Assembly: GCA_905183005.1 (NCBI GenBank)
Contig: CAJJDO010000086.1
Location: forward strand, 186,001 to 250,000
Source of the DNA: Paramecium pentaurelia
Taxonomy: Eukaryota > Ciliophora > Oligohymenophorea > Peniculida > Parameciidae
Length of the DNA: 64,000 nucleotides
Direction: 5' to 3'
Below are positions 1 through 12,996 of this stretch, one piece after another (position 1 is the first letter of the stretch; every line of letters begins with the position of its first letter). The notes beneath the pieces were generated by a model. It worked only from the letters and a program-made list of their open reading frames with translations, did not search any database and had not been told where the DNA came from. Made by a program: the position numbers and the translations under genes.

Positions 1-427
1 ACTTTGTTTAAAGTTAGAATGAAATTTCAAGCATCATATTTAGCAGTTCTGAAAATGAAATCATTAATGGATCAAGTAAAGGAATTATTACATTTTTGGA
101 TATCTCAACTTAAAAGAGTATGATTGATTCCTATAAATTTAGTTTAATCTAATATAAAAGGTCATTTATCTTCAATAACAGCCTTAGCTATATTTCCAAA
201 TCAAGAAAATATTATTTTAAGTGGTGCAATGGATAGTTAAGTAAAACTATGGGATTCAAGGTCTAAAATAGCTGGATTTACATTAAGAGCACATACTTTA
301 TCAATTAGTGCATTGGTTGTGTCTCCAGATGGTAAATTATTAGCATCTGGTTCAAATGACGGAAGTGTGAAAATTTGGGATATTCATTAATAAAAATTGA
401 TGGCTACTTTTAACGAATCTGATTCTT
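1..427 (+). repeat. Exact second copy of part of the katanin p80 gene
   Basis: Bases 1-427 match 1092-1518 at a constant offset of 1091 wherever I compared them. The copy starts and stops inside the coding sequence, contains the same 25-nt intron (118-142 here, 1209-1233 in the gene), and has no start codon or 3' end of its own. It ends at the only undetermined base of the window (428); beyond it the sequences are unrelated. The retained intron excludes a processed copy. An unmerged contig overlap at a scaffold gap is the simplest explanation; a real truncated duplication or an alternative macronuclear rearrangement is possible. Confidence 0.95.
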
Positions 428-428
428 N
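428..428. other. Undetermined base / probable scaffold gap
   Basis: The single n in the window lies exactly where the 427-bp duplicate stops matching the katanin gene. This placement suggests a closed or collapsed assembly gap, so the true distance and order across 428 should not be trusted. Confidence 0.85.
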
Positions 429-542
429 TATCACTCATTTTTTGTCTTATTTATTGCATCTTAAATTCTAATTAAAGGATTTAGTAATCATCATATATTT
501 TATTAATGATAATCTAATTAATCTCTTCTATTGATTAAATCA

Positions 543-834
543 TCATTAATTTATATTTAACGTCCCTAATCTGATATTGATATTACAATTAATAAAGTCA
601 TCTTTCTATATGATCTCTAAGGCTAAGGTATCATCAATCTCTACTTTTATAAAAGTTTTATAATATCTAAATAGTTTTTAATAAATACAATTCCATGATT
701 TCTTTATCAGTATAAATCTTGTCAGGAATTGTATAAGCTTTTTTGTGAAATACAGGTTATTTCTTCTATTTGAGAATTTGTATTCTCATTGGCATTCTAA
801 CTTATCTAATCAATAGGCATAAATCGTTATTCAT
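543..834 (-). CDS. Small protein of unknown function
   Basis: Not recognised. It reads ATG (834) to TGA (543) with one 22-nt GT...AG intron near 677-698. The spliced coding length is 270 nt, giving an 89-residue basic, soluble-looking protein. Removing the intron joins a first half containing KAYTIPDKIYTDKEIMELY to a second half containing VEIDDTLALEIIQKDDF. No signal peptide or membrane segment is visible. Its start codon lies 52 bp from the divergent katanin start at 887. Only its small size and lack of a known family limit confidence; it lies next to the suspect gap at 428. Confidence 0.5.
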
Positions 835-886
835 AAATTAACGATAAAATAAATAGAGTGCTTAACAATAATATTATTTAAATTTA

Positions 887-2881
887 ATGAATAGAAACTT
901 GAAATTAGGTAACAATAATAAATTTAGTGTAGGTGAAAATGAGAATCTATCAAAAATTAAATTAGCTCGTTTTTCAGACACTGCCACAAGATTCTTTACA
1001 TATGTTGATGACATGAATTAGATTTATATAAATAAGATAGAAAATTCAAAAAATTTTTTAGATGTTAAATTATTCAACCCATTTTAACAGTACTTTGTTT
1101 AAAGTTAGAATGAAATTTCAAGCATCATATTTAGCAGTTCTGAAAATGAAATCATTAATGGATCAAGTAAAGGAATTATTACATTTTTGGATATCTCAAC
1201 TTAAAAGAGTATGATTGATTCCTATAAATTTAGTTTAATCTAATATAAAAGGTCATTTATCTTCAATAACAGCCTTAGCTATATTTCCAAATCAAGAAAA
1301 TATTATTTTAAGTGGTGCAATGGATAGTTAAGTAAAACTATGGGATTCAAGGTCTAAAATAGCTGGATTTACATTAAGAGCACATACTTTATCAATTAGT
1401 GCATTGGTTGTGTCTCCAGATGGTAAATTATTAGCATCTGGTTCAAATGACGGAAGTGTGAAAATTTGGGATATTCATTAATAAAAATTGATGGCTACTT
1501 TTAACGAATCTGATTCTTCCATAACATGTTTGTAGTTTAATCCTTTTGATAAAGCAATAGCCACTGCCTCAGATGATGGATGCGTAAGATATTGGGATTT
1601 AGATAAATATAATTAAGTAATAATATTAATCTTATTTAATCAGATATCTTCAACAAAACCAGATAAATAGACAGTTTATTCAATCAGATTTTGTAATGAA
1701 GGCAAATCCTTATTATCAGCATAAAATTTTTCATTTAAATGTTGGGATTTAGAAAGGGATGCTTTATTATTAGATAACATCGAAAGTTAATGTAAAAGCA
1801 TATTAGATACATATGTTTTTGAAGACAGAGAATTATTTAGTCTGTCAACTCAGAATTAAACAGGTTTAAGTGTATTTGGATCAAAATTATCAAATATAAA
1901 TTTTGATAGTAGATTCTGTATCGATAGACACAAGTAGAGAATAAATAGTGAAAGAATATAAAGCTGTGAGATAAATGATCAATTTCAATAGAGAAATAGT
2001 GTAAATATATTGAAGCCTAAGAATTCTTAAAAAATATTTTAAAATAATCAAAAACAATGTAATTAGAATTTAATTGAAGAGTAAGGATTTTAATAATGTA
2101 ATAATAATGGAAATAAGTTTGTACCTACCACATAAATTCCTTAAATGATTGTTAATGAAAGTGTGATGTAGGAGGAAGATATTAAAGAAAACTAATTCAT
2201 CAATTAAGAAGTTTAAAGTGTATTAGATTTAGTTACAAGTTAAGATGAAGTAAATTTATCAAGCTTTGTAATTGATGATGAGAACAAAATGAAATTTATT
2301 TAAATTGACTTGATTAATGAAATATAGAAGGATCATAACAGAGTTAATTAAATTCTAAAATAAAGGATTAATTATATGAAACCTATAATTTATTGGTGGA
2401 GTAATAATAATATAAAATCTGCAATTAATGCAATTAATTAATTGACTGAACCATCTATATTATTTGATGCTTTGACAATGTGTTCACATAGTTAAAAGTT
2501 TAAATCTATACCAATAGAGTAAATACCTTAATTGTTAGAGAAGTGTAAAGTTCTAATAGATTCAAAATACCTATCTCATATAAAGGGAGGAATTGTGTTT
2601 TCTTATAAAACATTCACAATTTATAGAGATGTATAGAATTGATATTTAGTAAATAGGATATTTTAACAATAAAATGTTTCAATTAGATGTCTAAAGTTGA
2701 TTTAAGTAGAGAGGAAAGAGTGGCTAAATATGATAAAATAGTAGAATAATTAAAGTAAATAATTTAAATGTCAAAATTAACAAAATTAATAGAAAGAAAT
2801 AAAGAAGAAATAAGTGATTTAGCTAAAAAATTTTAAATAGAAATGTTAGGCTTGTTAAAAAGAATTAATTAATAATAATGA
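887..2881 (+). CDS. KATNB1: Katanin p80 (regulatory WD40 subunit B1)-like protein
   Basis: Regulatory subunit of the microtubule-severing enzyme katanin, expected at basal bodies and cortical microtubules. Three introns (25 nt at 1209, 27 nt at 1617, 26 nt near 2629) leave 1917 coding nt, or 638 residues. The N-terminal half holds WD40 repeats, with VKLWDSR, VKIWDIH and VRYWDLD closing successive blades and SPDGKLLASGSNDGSV typical of the fold. A low-complexity Asn/Gln-rich middle follows. The last ~170 residues resemble the con80 domain that binds the p60 ATPase, including VDLSREERVAKYDKI near the end. The first blade is poorly conserved, so the start at 887 is the first plausible ATG rather than a proven one. 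It converges on the next gene with 28 bp between stops. A 427-bp piece recurs at 1-427. Confidence 0.85.
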
Positions 2882-2909
2882 TTATGATTTTTTTTCTATT
2901 TATTATTTT

Positions 2910-5406
2910 TCAGAAAAACTTTGTTTCTGCTTCTTTTTCAACAAATAAATCTCTAATAAATTAAATTTAAATAAATACCCTTCACCTCCAAAATATGGAT
3001 AAGCACATGTAACAAGAATTATGTTGTATAATAAGTAAACAATAAGAGGAATTGCTGTGCTTTCTTCAACAACAGTAGCTAACATATCTCCTTAAACACA
3101 GGATTAATAAATGTTTCCTCTTTTTGATAATTTATCATCGACTTTAAATAGTAATTTATAATATACCTTCATTATAATAACGACTTTGTTTCATTGCAGT
3201 TCCATTAATAATAGAATAACACATCAAAAATAATATTATTACTGTATGTCCTAAGAGAAATCCTGGAGAACCTCTCTTACCAAAGAAATATGCAAAAATA
3301 AATAATAGTATTGTGTCAGTAATTGTTATAATGTAAACCCAAATTATTGCTAGTAAATGTTTACTCTCAAAAAATCTGCTTAATGTGAGATTATTTCTCT
3401 TGGCTATCTCTGCTGCAATACCACTTTCATAAATGTTAAGATCAAATATCCTAGATATTGAAATCACAGAGCCAACTGTCATACCCTTGATAAGGAATGC
3501 CAATCCAATTCCAAATAGTATTCCAAAAATACCATTAAAATCAATCAATGGATTATTATCGACTTTAAATAAATAAAGAGCACCTCCAAGAAAGGTTAAT
3601 GCTAATAAAATGGCTGAACCAGCATTTGTGATTTTTAAATAAATCATATAATTTCTAGCTGCCCATGCCATTTTTGTAAATCTCTCTGATACTACTTATG
3701 TAACGTGAGATGCTGCACATAATTTTGCTCCATCTTAAGATATAGATCCAATATAATAAAGTGGAATTATGATTAAAACATTGATTAAAAATCCAGCTGC
3801 TGCTGCTAAGATTCCTGCATATCCTGCTAAAGCATGTGCAGCTGTTGCTATTATTCCTAAGGTTAATACTATGATGATTTATCCAGAAGCACTCAAAAAA
3901 GTAGCATAATTAAATGATTATGTTAATATTCTTTCAGATGATGATAATGCCTCTTAATAGATTTATATATGATACCAAATTTCTAACTGGTTAGCATCCA
4001 TGTGATGTCATCCATTCTCCTATTGATAATAATACTAAATTGCTTAATTGACCCAAAATACAACAATAGGTAATCTTTCTTATTGTAATGTCTTCTTTAG
4101 CCAATGTTTCAGGTGCTTCAATTCCTTTTAATGAAAATTGTTTTAGAATTGTTACCATTGGCATGAAAAAGAATATGAATAATGTCATTAAATGAGTAAT
4201 TAACACTTATTATCTGATGTTCATTTTTGTGAATCTCACTACTTCATTATCCCAAATCATGCTCTTCATTGTTTAAACAATCACTGCACAGAAGACATTT
4301 ACACAAAAATATAATGTTGGAGCTAATAAAGATTTCCATGTAATATTTTCTTTAGATACTTCCTCTGAATTAGAAAATATTACAAATCCTCCAACTGTTA
4401 ATACTGCTATACATATTGCTGTGTCCAACAAATTCACTATTTATGTACTAATTATGTTGGAAATCACATATAATAATTTTGTAGGTGATGAAATATATGG
4501 GTTATTGAAACTTAAATTCCTATCGCATTTAATCAATCCATCAATTGCGTTAAATATACTTCTACCCAGTATACTTGTTGATTCTCTATATATAAATGCA
4601 CAAACTATTATTCCTAAAGCATATCCACAACAGCATATGCCCATCAATTGTAATTTATCTTATGGTTTGTTATCATTACTTAATCCTTACAAACTCTTAA
4701 ACAAGAAGAATAATATTAAGAAAATAAAATAAATAGATGCTATGCACATTAGAACTACTCCAAAACCTACAGTGTACATAAAATCATATAGCTCCCATTT
4801 ATTTTAAATTGCAGTTGTTATCACTTTGCATATTGATCGACCTGCAAATGTGTATGCTGTCCATGCAATTATTGTTATGGATGCAAATCCAAAAAATAAA
4901 CCTACTATGAATCCTGCTTTAGTTCCGACAGGAATGAACCAGATCTACATATATATTTTCATATTGATACAGTTGACAACAGAAACAAAATCAATAAGAT
5001 TAGGGCGTATATCAATTATGTAAAGAACATTCCTATTATTGTATTTGATATTTGAATGCATCCATCAGCCAATTCACTTGCGTAATTATGCCTTACCTAT
5101 TATTATTTGATTGAATACTTCATATTATCTCACGATTTCTTAAGTTTCACATATCAATTCAAATTACTTTGCTAAATATTGTGGTTCATCGTCTCTCTCT
5201 GATAATGCACCACAATATGCCATTATACACCATATTAATGCTAATATTGATGCAAGAATTATTAAAATTATTGGCCAATCTGCCATCAAATCTATTCCAA
5301 CTGCCCCTGCTGTAAAAAGCAATCCAAGTCCTAAAGCACCGCATAGATATTTAGCACACGTCGCTATTGGACCAAGACACATTCCTAATATGTCACCGAC
5401 ACACAT
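2910..5406 (-). CDS. Proton-pyrophosphatase-like membrane protein, probably inactive
   Basis: Five introns (22, 26, 25, 25 and 26 nt) leave 2373 coding nt, or 790 residues with about 15 hydrophobic segments. The whole protein follows the vacuolar H+-pyrophosphatase layout. The late segment ending NGTAMKQSRYYNEG sits where the family has its GGAWDNAKKYIE-type segment. AKLCAASHVTQVVSERF replaces the DNAGGIAEMA...RERTD block, and VQGDMLATVVEESTAIP the GDPLKDTSGPS block. Around residues 250-290, GRSIFNAIDGLIK and the following loop stand where the family has DVGADLVGK and the DNVGD repeats. Nearly all acidic residues that bind Mg-PPi and pump protons are missing. By inference it cannot hydrolyse PPi and may be a structural or regulatory paralogue. 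Its start is 53 bp from the stop of the upstream PHD gene on the same strand. Confidence 0.75.
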
Positions 5407-5458
5407 TTATATTAAAAACGAATTAATTATAATCTCATTTTCTATAAAATATTCAAAT

Positions 5459-5830
5459 TCATCCTATATTGTTATTTTTAAATAGTTCCCCCATAACTTA
5501 TTTATCTTGTTGTAATAACGCAACTAATTATTCATATCCAATTTCCTACTTTTAGAAAATAATTGATTACCTCTCCATTTGTGCCACCAAATAAATTACT
5601 TTAACCATTAGGATTGCTACTAACATTATTGTCTTCCTCTTCTGAAGTAACTGGTTCTAATTCTGTTTATTATTATTATTGTTATTACTATGATTATAAT
5701 TATTATTATTAAAATTATTATGATTACAATTATTATTATAATTACTATTATTATTACTATTGCTATTATTATTACTATTGTTATTATTATTGCTATTACA
5801 ATTATTATTATTGCTATTATTGCTATTACA

Positions 5831-5874
<44 letters not shown>

Positions 5875-6877
5875 TACTATTATTATTGTTGTTAATATTA
5901 TTTTTTATTGGCTTTCTATTCATTTTGTTTACTTTCTACCCATTTACAAACTTCCTTTGACTAATAATTTATTTTTAAATAATTACTCTAACAACATTTT
6001 TGGCTGTTTCATATTATAAAGGAGTAAAACTACTTAACATCACTGCTGCAGCTTACTATTTGATACTAATTACAAAGCATAATTTGGAAGTTAAATTTCC
6101 CCAAAATTTTATGATGCCTGAATCTCTTCTTTAATAATTCGATTCAGAAACGAACTCTTATAGCTTGAAATTTGCAAACAATTATGAATTTTACAATTAA
6201 TCATAATGCATTAAATATACAACAGTAGAGAAAGAATCCCCTTGCGAAATTGACATGAATTATTAATCTTTCCTTAGCATATCACTAATTTTATGAATTT
6301 CACCAAATTCACTATATTTTTCAGGAACTACCCATCCTGCTAAAATTATCTAGATATTTTTATTCACTGATTTTTCCATTGATATTAATGTAGTATCTTA
6401 TGAATAGTATTTTTGATGCTTAAATTCACTAGAAATTTTAGGAAATTCTTTCAATTTATTATCAAAAGAATTAGTATAAAATTCACAATTTATTTATTAT
6501 TCTTTTAAATGTAATTTATATCTCTTTCCTATCTTTAAGATTCTATCACCAAAATTAAGAGGAGTAACCTAATAATAAATCAATTAATTTACTTCAATCT
6601 TTTAAACAACTACTTTTTAATCTGGTTCATCATCATCAGGATTATATAAAATGGGTTTATTTGGATTTTCCATTTTCTATATTTCTAATTCAGGTAAATC
6701 TGAAGACATGGATTCGTTGATTCCTTTGCTAATAGATCTGCTTGGAGAAAGTAATGATTTTTAAGACTATTATTATTGATGTTAGGATTATAATGATTAT
6801 TATGATTAAAGAGATAATTGTGATTAGTATTAGGAAGGTTATTTATTCTAATCCAATTAAAAAGGATCATAAATAGA

Positions 6878-6956
<79 letters not shown>

Positions 6957-9900
6957 TATTATTTTAGTAATTATTGAGTCTGTTATTACAATTACAATTA
7001 TTTTAATTAAGATTAAATTTATTATTATTATGTTTGTTATTGTTATAACTTGATATTTGAATATGAATCATTCAAAATTTAATTAAGAACATCTTCTTTC
7101 GTTAATTTAGGATGAGGGGATTAGACTTATTTAGTAACAGATTAAGCATTTTTCTAATTTACTGGCTATATTGCAACAACTTTATTCTTATTTGGAGCTA
7201 AAGGATTATAATCTTATTATTATTGTGATGATGGTGCATGAGGTTTCTACATTAACTTTTCTTCGATCTAATGAAGTGCTTTGCTTTCATATTTTTTGAC
7301 TGCGTAATTAACCTATTCTATGTTGAATCCTTTTTCAACAATCCTTTTTGAGAAATTAGGCAATTATTACAATTCTTTAAAAGTTTGAATAAGTGTTGTC
7401 ATTTTCTCCACATACACTAAATTATAACATTTATTTTATACTTGATTTATTTGTATTGAAAGTACCAAACTCTTAATTTTCAAAAATCTTAATTCTGTTT
7501 TCAAAAAATGCAGGATTCTTCAAATTTGATAATGTAGGATTACGTTAGATAGCTTATAATAATTCTTTTTTCTTTGAATCTCTTAATTACTAAGTAACTG
7601 TTTCTTATATTTTCTTTACTTTCTTTATACTAATAAATTCAATATTTTGTTCCTCTGCATCTTATCTTTATTAATTCTTCTTTCTAATTTATTATTATTT
7701 TTATTTCCTATCAAAATATGAATTAATATCATCAAATGGTTTTTTGGGTTGCAATTCCCTTAACCTTTCTAATTTATCATGTTAAGTAATATGTTAAAGT
7801 TCAATTTACAATTAAGAAGCATCAACCTTTCCATCAACGCATGAATCTAAGCATGATCCACTTGCCACTGAATCTATCAATTTAGCCATTATTTATTCTA
7901 AATATGTTAATGGAATCTTCATTTTTTCAATTGATAATTTTTAATTATTCACTAATGCCTAATCAATTATATCATAACCTTAATTCAACATATTTCTAAA
8001 TGAAGCAAACCCCCATTTTTATTATGGATTTTCCTTAAATTAATTAACTTATTTAATCCAAATAGCAATTTTAACTCTTTCATATTGATCTCCCCATCTA
8101 AATATACTAAGTAAATCATGAAAATCATTAAAAGCCTATTCATTTTATAAATTATTTTCTATAAATTCTAATTTTTTAGTAAATTCTTAATATTCTCTTA
8201 TAAAATGATCAGCATCAGGATAAATAATTATTATATCTTTATACTTCTTCTAGAAATTGTTCATCAAATCTGTTAATTCTTTACTATTAGGATTTGCCTT
8301 TTATTTTGAGATAGTTTATCTTAATGTTTAATAACTTTGTTTTAGCTATTCAAAAGAATTCAACCAAAATTAGACCAATTATTTCTCTTCTGGCAAAGGT
8401 AAGTTCTGTAATTTTTCTAAGATGTTTTGAACTACAACTTCTTTTGTTTTAATTTGAGACTAACTAATTTCTTGAATTTCATTTTAAATTTAGAGACATT
8501 CATGATATCTTATTTCAACATCCTATGATCTTTCTATATTGATATTTTATATCTTATCAATATCTTGTATAGATTACTATAATTCTTCAAAGGTATATTG
8601 TTGATTGTTTTTGATTTTATTTGCTACATTTTAAATCTTCTCAGCAATATTTAATAAATTATTCAATTCTATAATTTAATCTGGAATTTATAAATTATGA
8701 GTTTGTAATAATGTAAGGAGACTATTGTATTGCTTTTTGGCTTTGAATAATTCAACTGTTTTATTCCCTTTTAAAATTTCTTTTAGTTTCAATAGATAGA
8801 TTTTAATCTTCAAATTATCCATTAATTACTAATCTTAGATAAATGATGAAATTAATCTCTGATATAATGATGTAAGAGTAAAAATATCATCTTATGAACA
8901 ATTGTTAAATTCTTCTTAAATTTAATGGATATTATGAAAATCTTAATAAAAATCCTTAGAAATAAAATCATGTGCTATATTATTTGATTAGATTTCTTAA
9001 TCCAATAATCTGGCTTCAATAATTGTGAAACATTATTTAAACTTTTACAAATCTTATTTTGATTTTTTTTTCTCTAAGAACATTTATTTTCTATTGTTAT
9101 ATTCTTTGATTTTATCAACTAATGCATTAAAACAAGTTATTTTTTATAGCAAATTTACACAAATCAAAGATTGTTTAGGAATATGTGACATGACAATAAC
9201 GTCTTATAATAATTTTAAACTTTCGTATGTAAACTCTGGAGTTGTAGTAATTTCAAAATATTTCTTGATAATTGTAACCCAAACATTATATATTTTAACT
9301 TAATCCCAGATTCCCCCTTTTACAGAAAGAGTAATTTAATTATATAAGTAGAACCATCCATCTAAATCTTAGGGTAGAGGTACTTAAAATAGATAGTTTC
9401 CAATCTAAGAACCTAATGCAATTAATATTTTTTATTGATTTGAGAACATTTCTGAAAATTAAATTAAATTGGCTTAGTCATTTTCATTTAATTAAAATTT
9501 CTGAGAAATTACTTATTCAATTAATGATAATTATATTTCTTATTTTGATTACCAGAGAGATAATAATATTTTAGTTTGTTTTTCCCAAAGAAAATGCTAG
9601 TAATTATTTAATACAGTATTTATTCTTTTATCAAGTATGATTGATTATTTACTTAATATATTATCTAATTCTAGTATGATATTTTCATTATCATCTTTAA
9701 ATAGAATTTAAAAAGGATTACAAACTTAATTAATTTTAAATTATAAATCTGGATTTTTATCATCTTCAATTTCCATTTCTTAATCTGGAGATTTATATTT
9801 TTAATAAAATTCATATAATTATTAAATAAATTAGCAAGCTTTATTCAAACTCTATAATTATTATTTCTCCTCATAAATTATCTTACTTTAAGAAATATCT

Positions 9901-12742
9901 TAAAGTAATTATTTAGCCTATTCTAATTATTCAGTTTCAAATATTTCATTATCTAATAAAGCTTTAATTTCTTTCTTCTTCTATAAACATTTAGTTATCT
10001 CTTATTCAAATTGATTTATAATCTTTTCATCAAAATTTAATTCTTTAGATTTTTCATATGCTTATTCTAATTATTAAAGTGTTTATGATTTAGCCATTCT
10101 AATTTTTTCAACCTCTTAAAATTATTCTAATTTTTTCTATAATTCAGAAATTTCAGGTACATCATAAATTTTATTCATTTATATTTCTGCTTAAAACTTC
10201 TTTCTCATTTATTCATTTAAATTCTTCTATTCTATCATACCTCTTAATTTTTATCTAAATTCATTTAATAGTTTTTCAACTTATTCCAAAATCTATTAAT
10301 CTTTTTCTGGAGCTTTGATTTCAATAGATAATTATTTCAACATCTAAAGATGATCCCATGTAATCTTAGTTTAAATATCCTTAGTAACTTAGATTTCACT
10401 GTCATCTTCATCTTTTTCTTATAATTCTAAATCTTGCATATATCTCTCATACAATTAATATTTAGATACTAATTCATAAAATTCCAGAAAATCTTTATAA
10501 TGAAATGGTAATTCTTCAAGCTTACTTAACAATATTTATATTTCTTCATTTGATTTAGTATTTTCTAATTATTAAACAATTAATTATCCTTCTTCTAATT
10601 CTTATTTTAATATTTCAACCCATGGAACTGAAATTAATAATACATTAAGTTCTTGAATTGTTTTTTCAACAAATTCATTACTTAATTTAATCTAATTTAA
10701 TTTGATTCTAGTTTCAGAGGTAAGACTATAAAATTATTAATAATTTTTAATTTAAGTCATTTAAAGACCTAAAAAGCTTTGTAATTTTTCATAATCTTCC
10801 AATTCATCTTCTATTTCATCTTCTTCTTCAGAATCTTAGACTTCTTCATTCATAATTTATTCAAAATCACAGAATTTATCTTCAGCTTCTTACAATTTAT
10901 TAATAAATCTTTTCTTAATTCTTTTATACTCTTATACTTATTATTATAAATATATGAATTCTTAAAATTCATTTGATTTATATTGATTTTAAATTGTTTT
11001 TTTAGTTACTTTAGTTTTAGATGTGATAATTTGAAATGCTGATTATAAATTATTCAATTTATTTAGCAATTCAATATAAAATTTGGATTCATCAAAATCT
11101 TTAAATAAATTAATAACTTAATTTAATTTATCTTTCAAAGCATTATTATTTATAATATTTTATTAGATTATTTGATAAGATTCATCTAATTAAGATAGTA
11201 TTATCCATTAACTATCATCTCTATAAGGTATTTATTATTTAAAAAGGAAATTCATAAAATCAGTGACATTAGATTTTTGTTTAATTTATGATAATTATTA
11301 TTATAAGGGTTGATAGAATGGTAAATTACCTAATATAGTTTCTATAATTGAGTATTCAGATTCAGAATCTAATAATTAATTATTAAATATTTACATGATT
11401 ATATTTGAGCAGTCAAACTTCTTTCACAATAAATACCTAAAATGATAAGTGTATTAAATGTCATTTTTAAAAAAGGTGGCAATAAAGACTTTAAATTATT
11501 AACAGGAACATATTTAAGAATATGATCAAATCTATAATTGCTCCATTGATTACAAAATGGGCAGAAATAATGATCTTTATTTTTCTATTCTTCATAATCA
11601 TCTTGATATTAACGTAAACATTTATCATGATACCATTCCATACAAGTTTCACACTAAACCATTTCTTCAGAATCATTAGCTTATTATTATTAACAACAAC
11701 AATATATCTATTAATTCTAATGAGGAGAACAATAGAATTCAACCAATTAACTATTTTAATATAAATAAAATACTCTTTTTCTTCTTCAATCTTTTCTTAT
11801 TATTGATATATATCATATAATTAATCTATATTAATTTACTTGTCTACTTTTTAAATTTCCATAAACTATTATAAAATAATTTAGGATTTAGTTTTTAATT
11901 GAGTCTTATCATTTCCTGCTTATACAATATTTCCAGAACAAAATATTTATTTATGATTAAATTGAATTTCCCATCCTGTTTGTTTTTATTGATTTTCTGA
12001 GTATGATAAATTATAGCCACCAAAACTTACTATGTAATTAACAATACAATATATATGCGCATAAGTATTACATTCTTATTATTAACATTTAATTGTGGCT
12101 CCTTAAGATTTACAATAAGAACATATTTATTTAGGTACTTGTATAACATTATTAGGTTTCTTGAATTTAATATCCATAAATGAAGTTAATTCAAGTTGTT
12201 TGGATAGTAATCCACAAAGAGGATGAACAAATTCATTTGTATCATTAATTCTCTTCTTCAAACCGCCTTTTTGATTACATACAATGCATATTTGATCTTG
12301 TTTTTGACTATATTTGCACTTATCACATGCAAAATATCCTTAATTATTAGTATTGGGATTCAACTCTATTTCAGTGGAAATACCATAACAATACAAGTGA
12401 CAACTCAATTAACAACCATAACAGGATATTATTGTCATTCCTTTTTAACTATTATTTTGCTATGTTTACCTCTTTCTTATTATTAATATCTACTTTCGAA
12501 TCCAACTGCACAAATATCACAAGCTTAACTCTAATTGATTTTTTAATATATTTATACTTATAAATCTCTTGAAATTGTTAACTTTTTAGGTCTGAATCCA
12601 ATATCTTTCTTATTTAATTGGTTATAAACTAAAGATAAAATAGGAATTAAAATTATTATATAATGGTATATATAGTGAACAAATGCATAATATATAACAC
12701 ACCTACTGAAAGATCTTATTGCTCATTTTCTTCGTTGTCCAT
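5459..12742 (-). CDS. Large PHD / extended-PHD chromatin protein with Gln- and Asn-rich tail
   Basis: About 2,370 residues. Near the N-terminus CDICAVGFES ... ISCYGCQLSCHLYCYG ... CDKC is a PHD finger. It is followed directly by CIVCNQKGGLKK ... HPLCG ... CSYCKSQGATIKC ... HIYCIV, an extended PHD as in BRPF/JADE/AF10 readers. A third finger (YCCC ... CETCMEWYHDKCL ... FCPFCN) follows near 11,560-11,720. The next ~1,300 residues are helical with scattered Trp, reminiscent of the PLU-1-like region of KDM5 proteins; no JmjC was seen. The tail has a Gln run (6880-6964) and an Asn run (5657-5905). A 25-nt intron at about 7429-7453 joins the PHD part in frame to the Q/N part; without it the upstream frame would run over the next start. 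Expected nuclear. The 5' exon needs a 74-nt intron beginning GTGTG, so the start at 12742 is tentative. Two separate genes split near 7402 remain possible. Confidence 0.65.
5657..5905 (-). repeat. Asparagine-rich low-complexity tract (AAT/AAC repeat)
   Basis: Interrupted trinucleotide repeat inside the coding region of the large PHD protein. On the minus strand the frame is AAT/AAC, giving long Asn runs broken by Ser, Cys, His and Tyr. Such runs are prion-like and unstable in length. The opposite strand is also open here but only as homopolymer Ile or Leu, which is not a gene. Confidence 0.85.
6880..6964 (-). repeat. Polyglutamine tract encoded by TAA codons
   Basis: About 28 uninterrupted ATT triplets on the plus strand. 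The coding frame on the minus strand, fixed by the sequence on both sides (YDPFQLDQNKQPSQ downstream), reads TAA, which is Gln in this code. The same kind of repeat about 1 kb further along the gene is read as Asn instead. Confidence 0.8.
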
Positions 12743-12996
12743 TTTTCCACTCTAATTTACTTAAAATGTTTAAAAAAAATAATTAAATTATTTATATTTA
12801 GAAATCCTTTAAATTATTTATATTGTATAAATTATTTATTCTTTATACTACTTTTGATGTCCCCATTCTACTTAATTTGTTTATCATCAATAAATATTCT
12901 AAGTGTCAGATCTAATACATTTCTTTATTACTTATCTATATATCTATTGATATTTATACAATTTTAGTTTTATATTAAAAATATAAATAATCGTTA

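Noticed and set aside
5459..6012. A separate Asn-rich gene starting at 6012
   Set aside because: The upstream minus-strand frame runs into it without interruption, so no intron or new start is needed.
5690..6019. Plus-strand frames of poly-Ile and poly-Leu
   Set aside because: They are the reverse side of the Asn-coding repeat; no real sequence outside the repeat supports them.
9025..9303. Plus-strand frame of about 90 codons
   Set aside because: It lies opposite well-behaved coding sequence of the large PHD protein (PLPQDLDGWFYLYNQ on the minus strand) and lacks TAA/TAG Gln codons.
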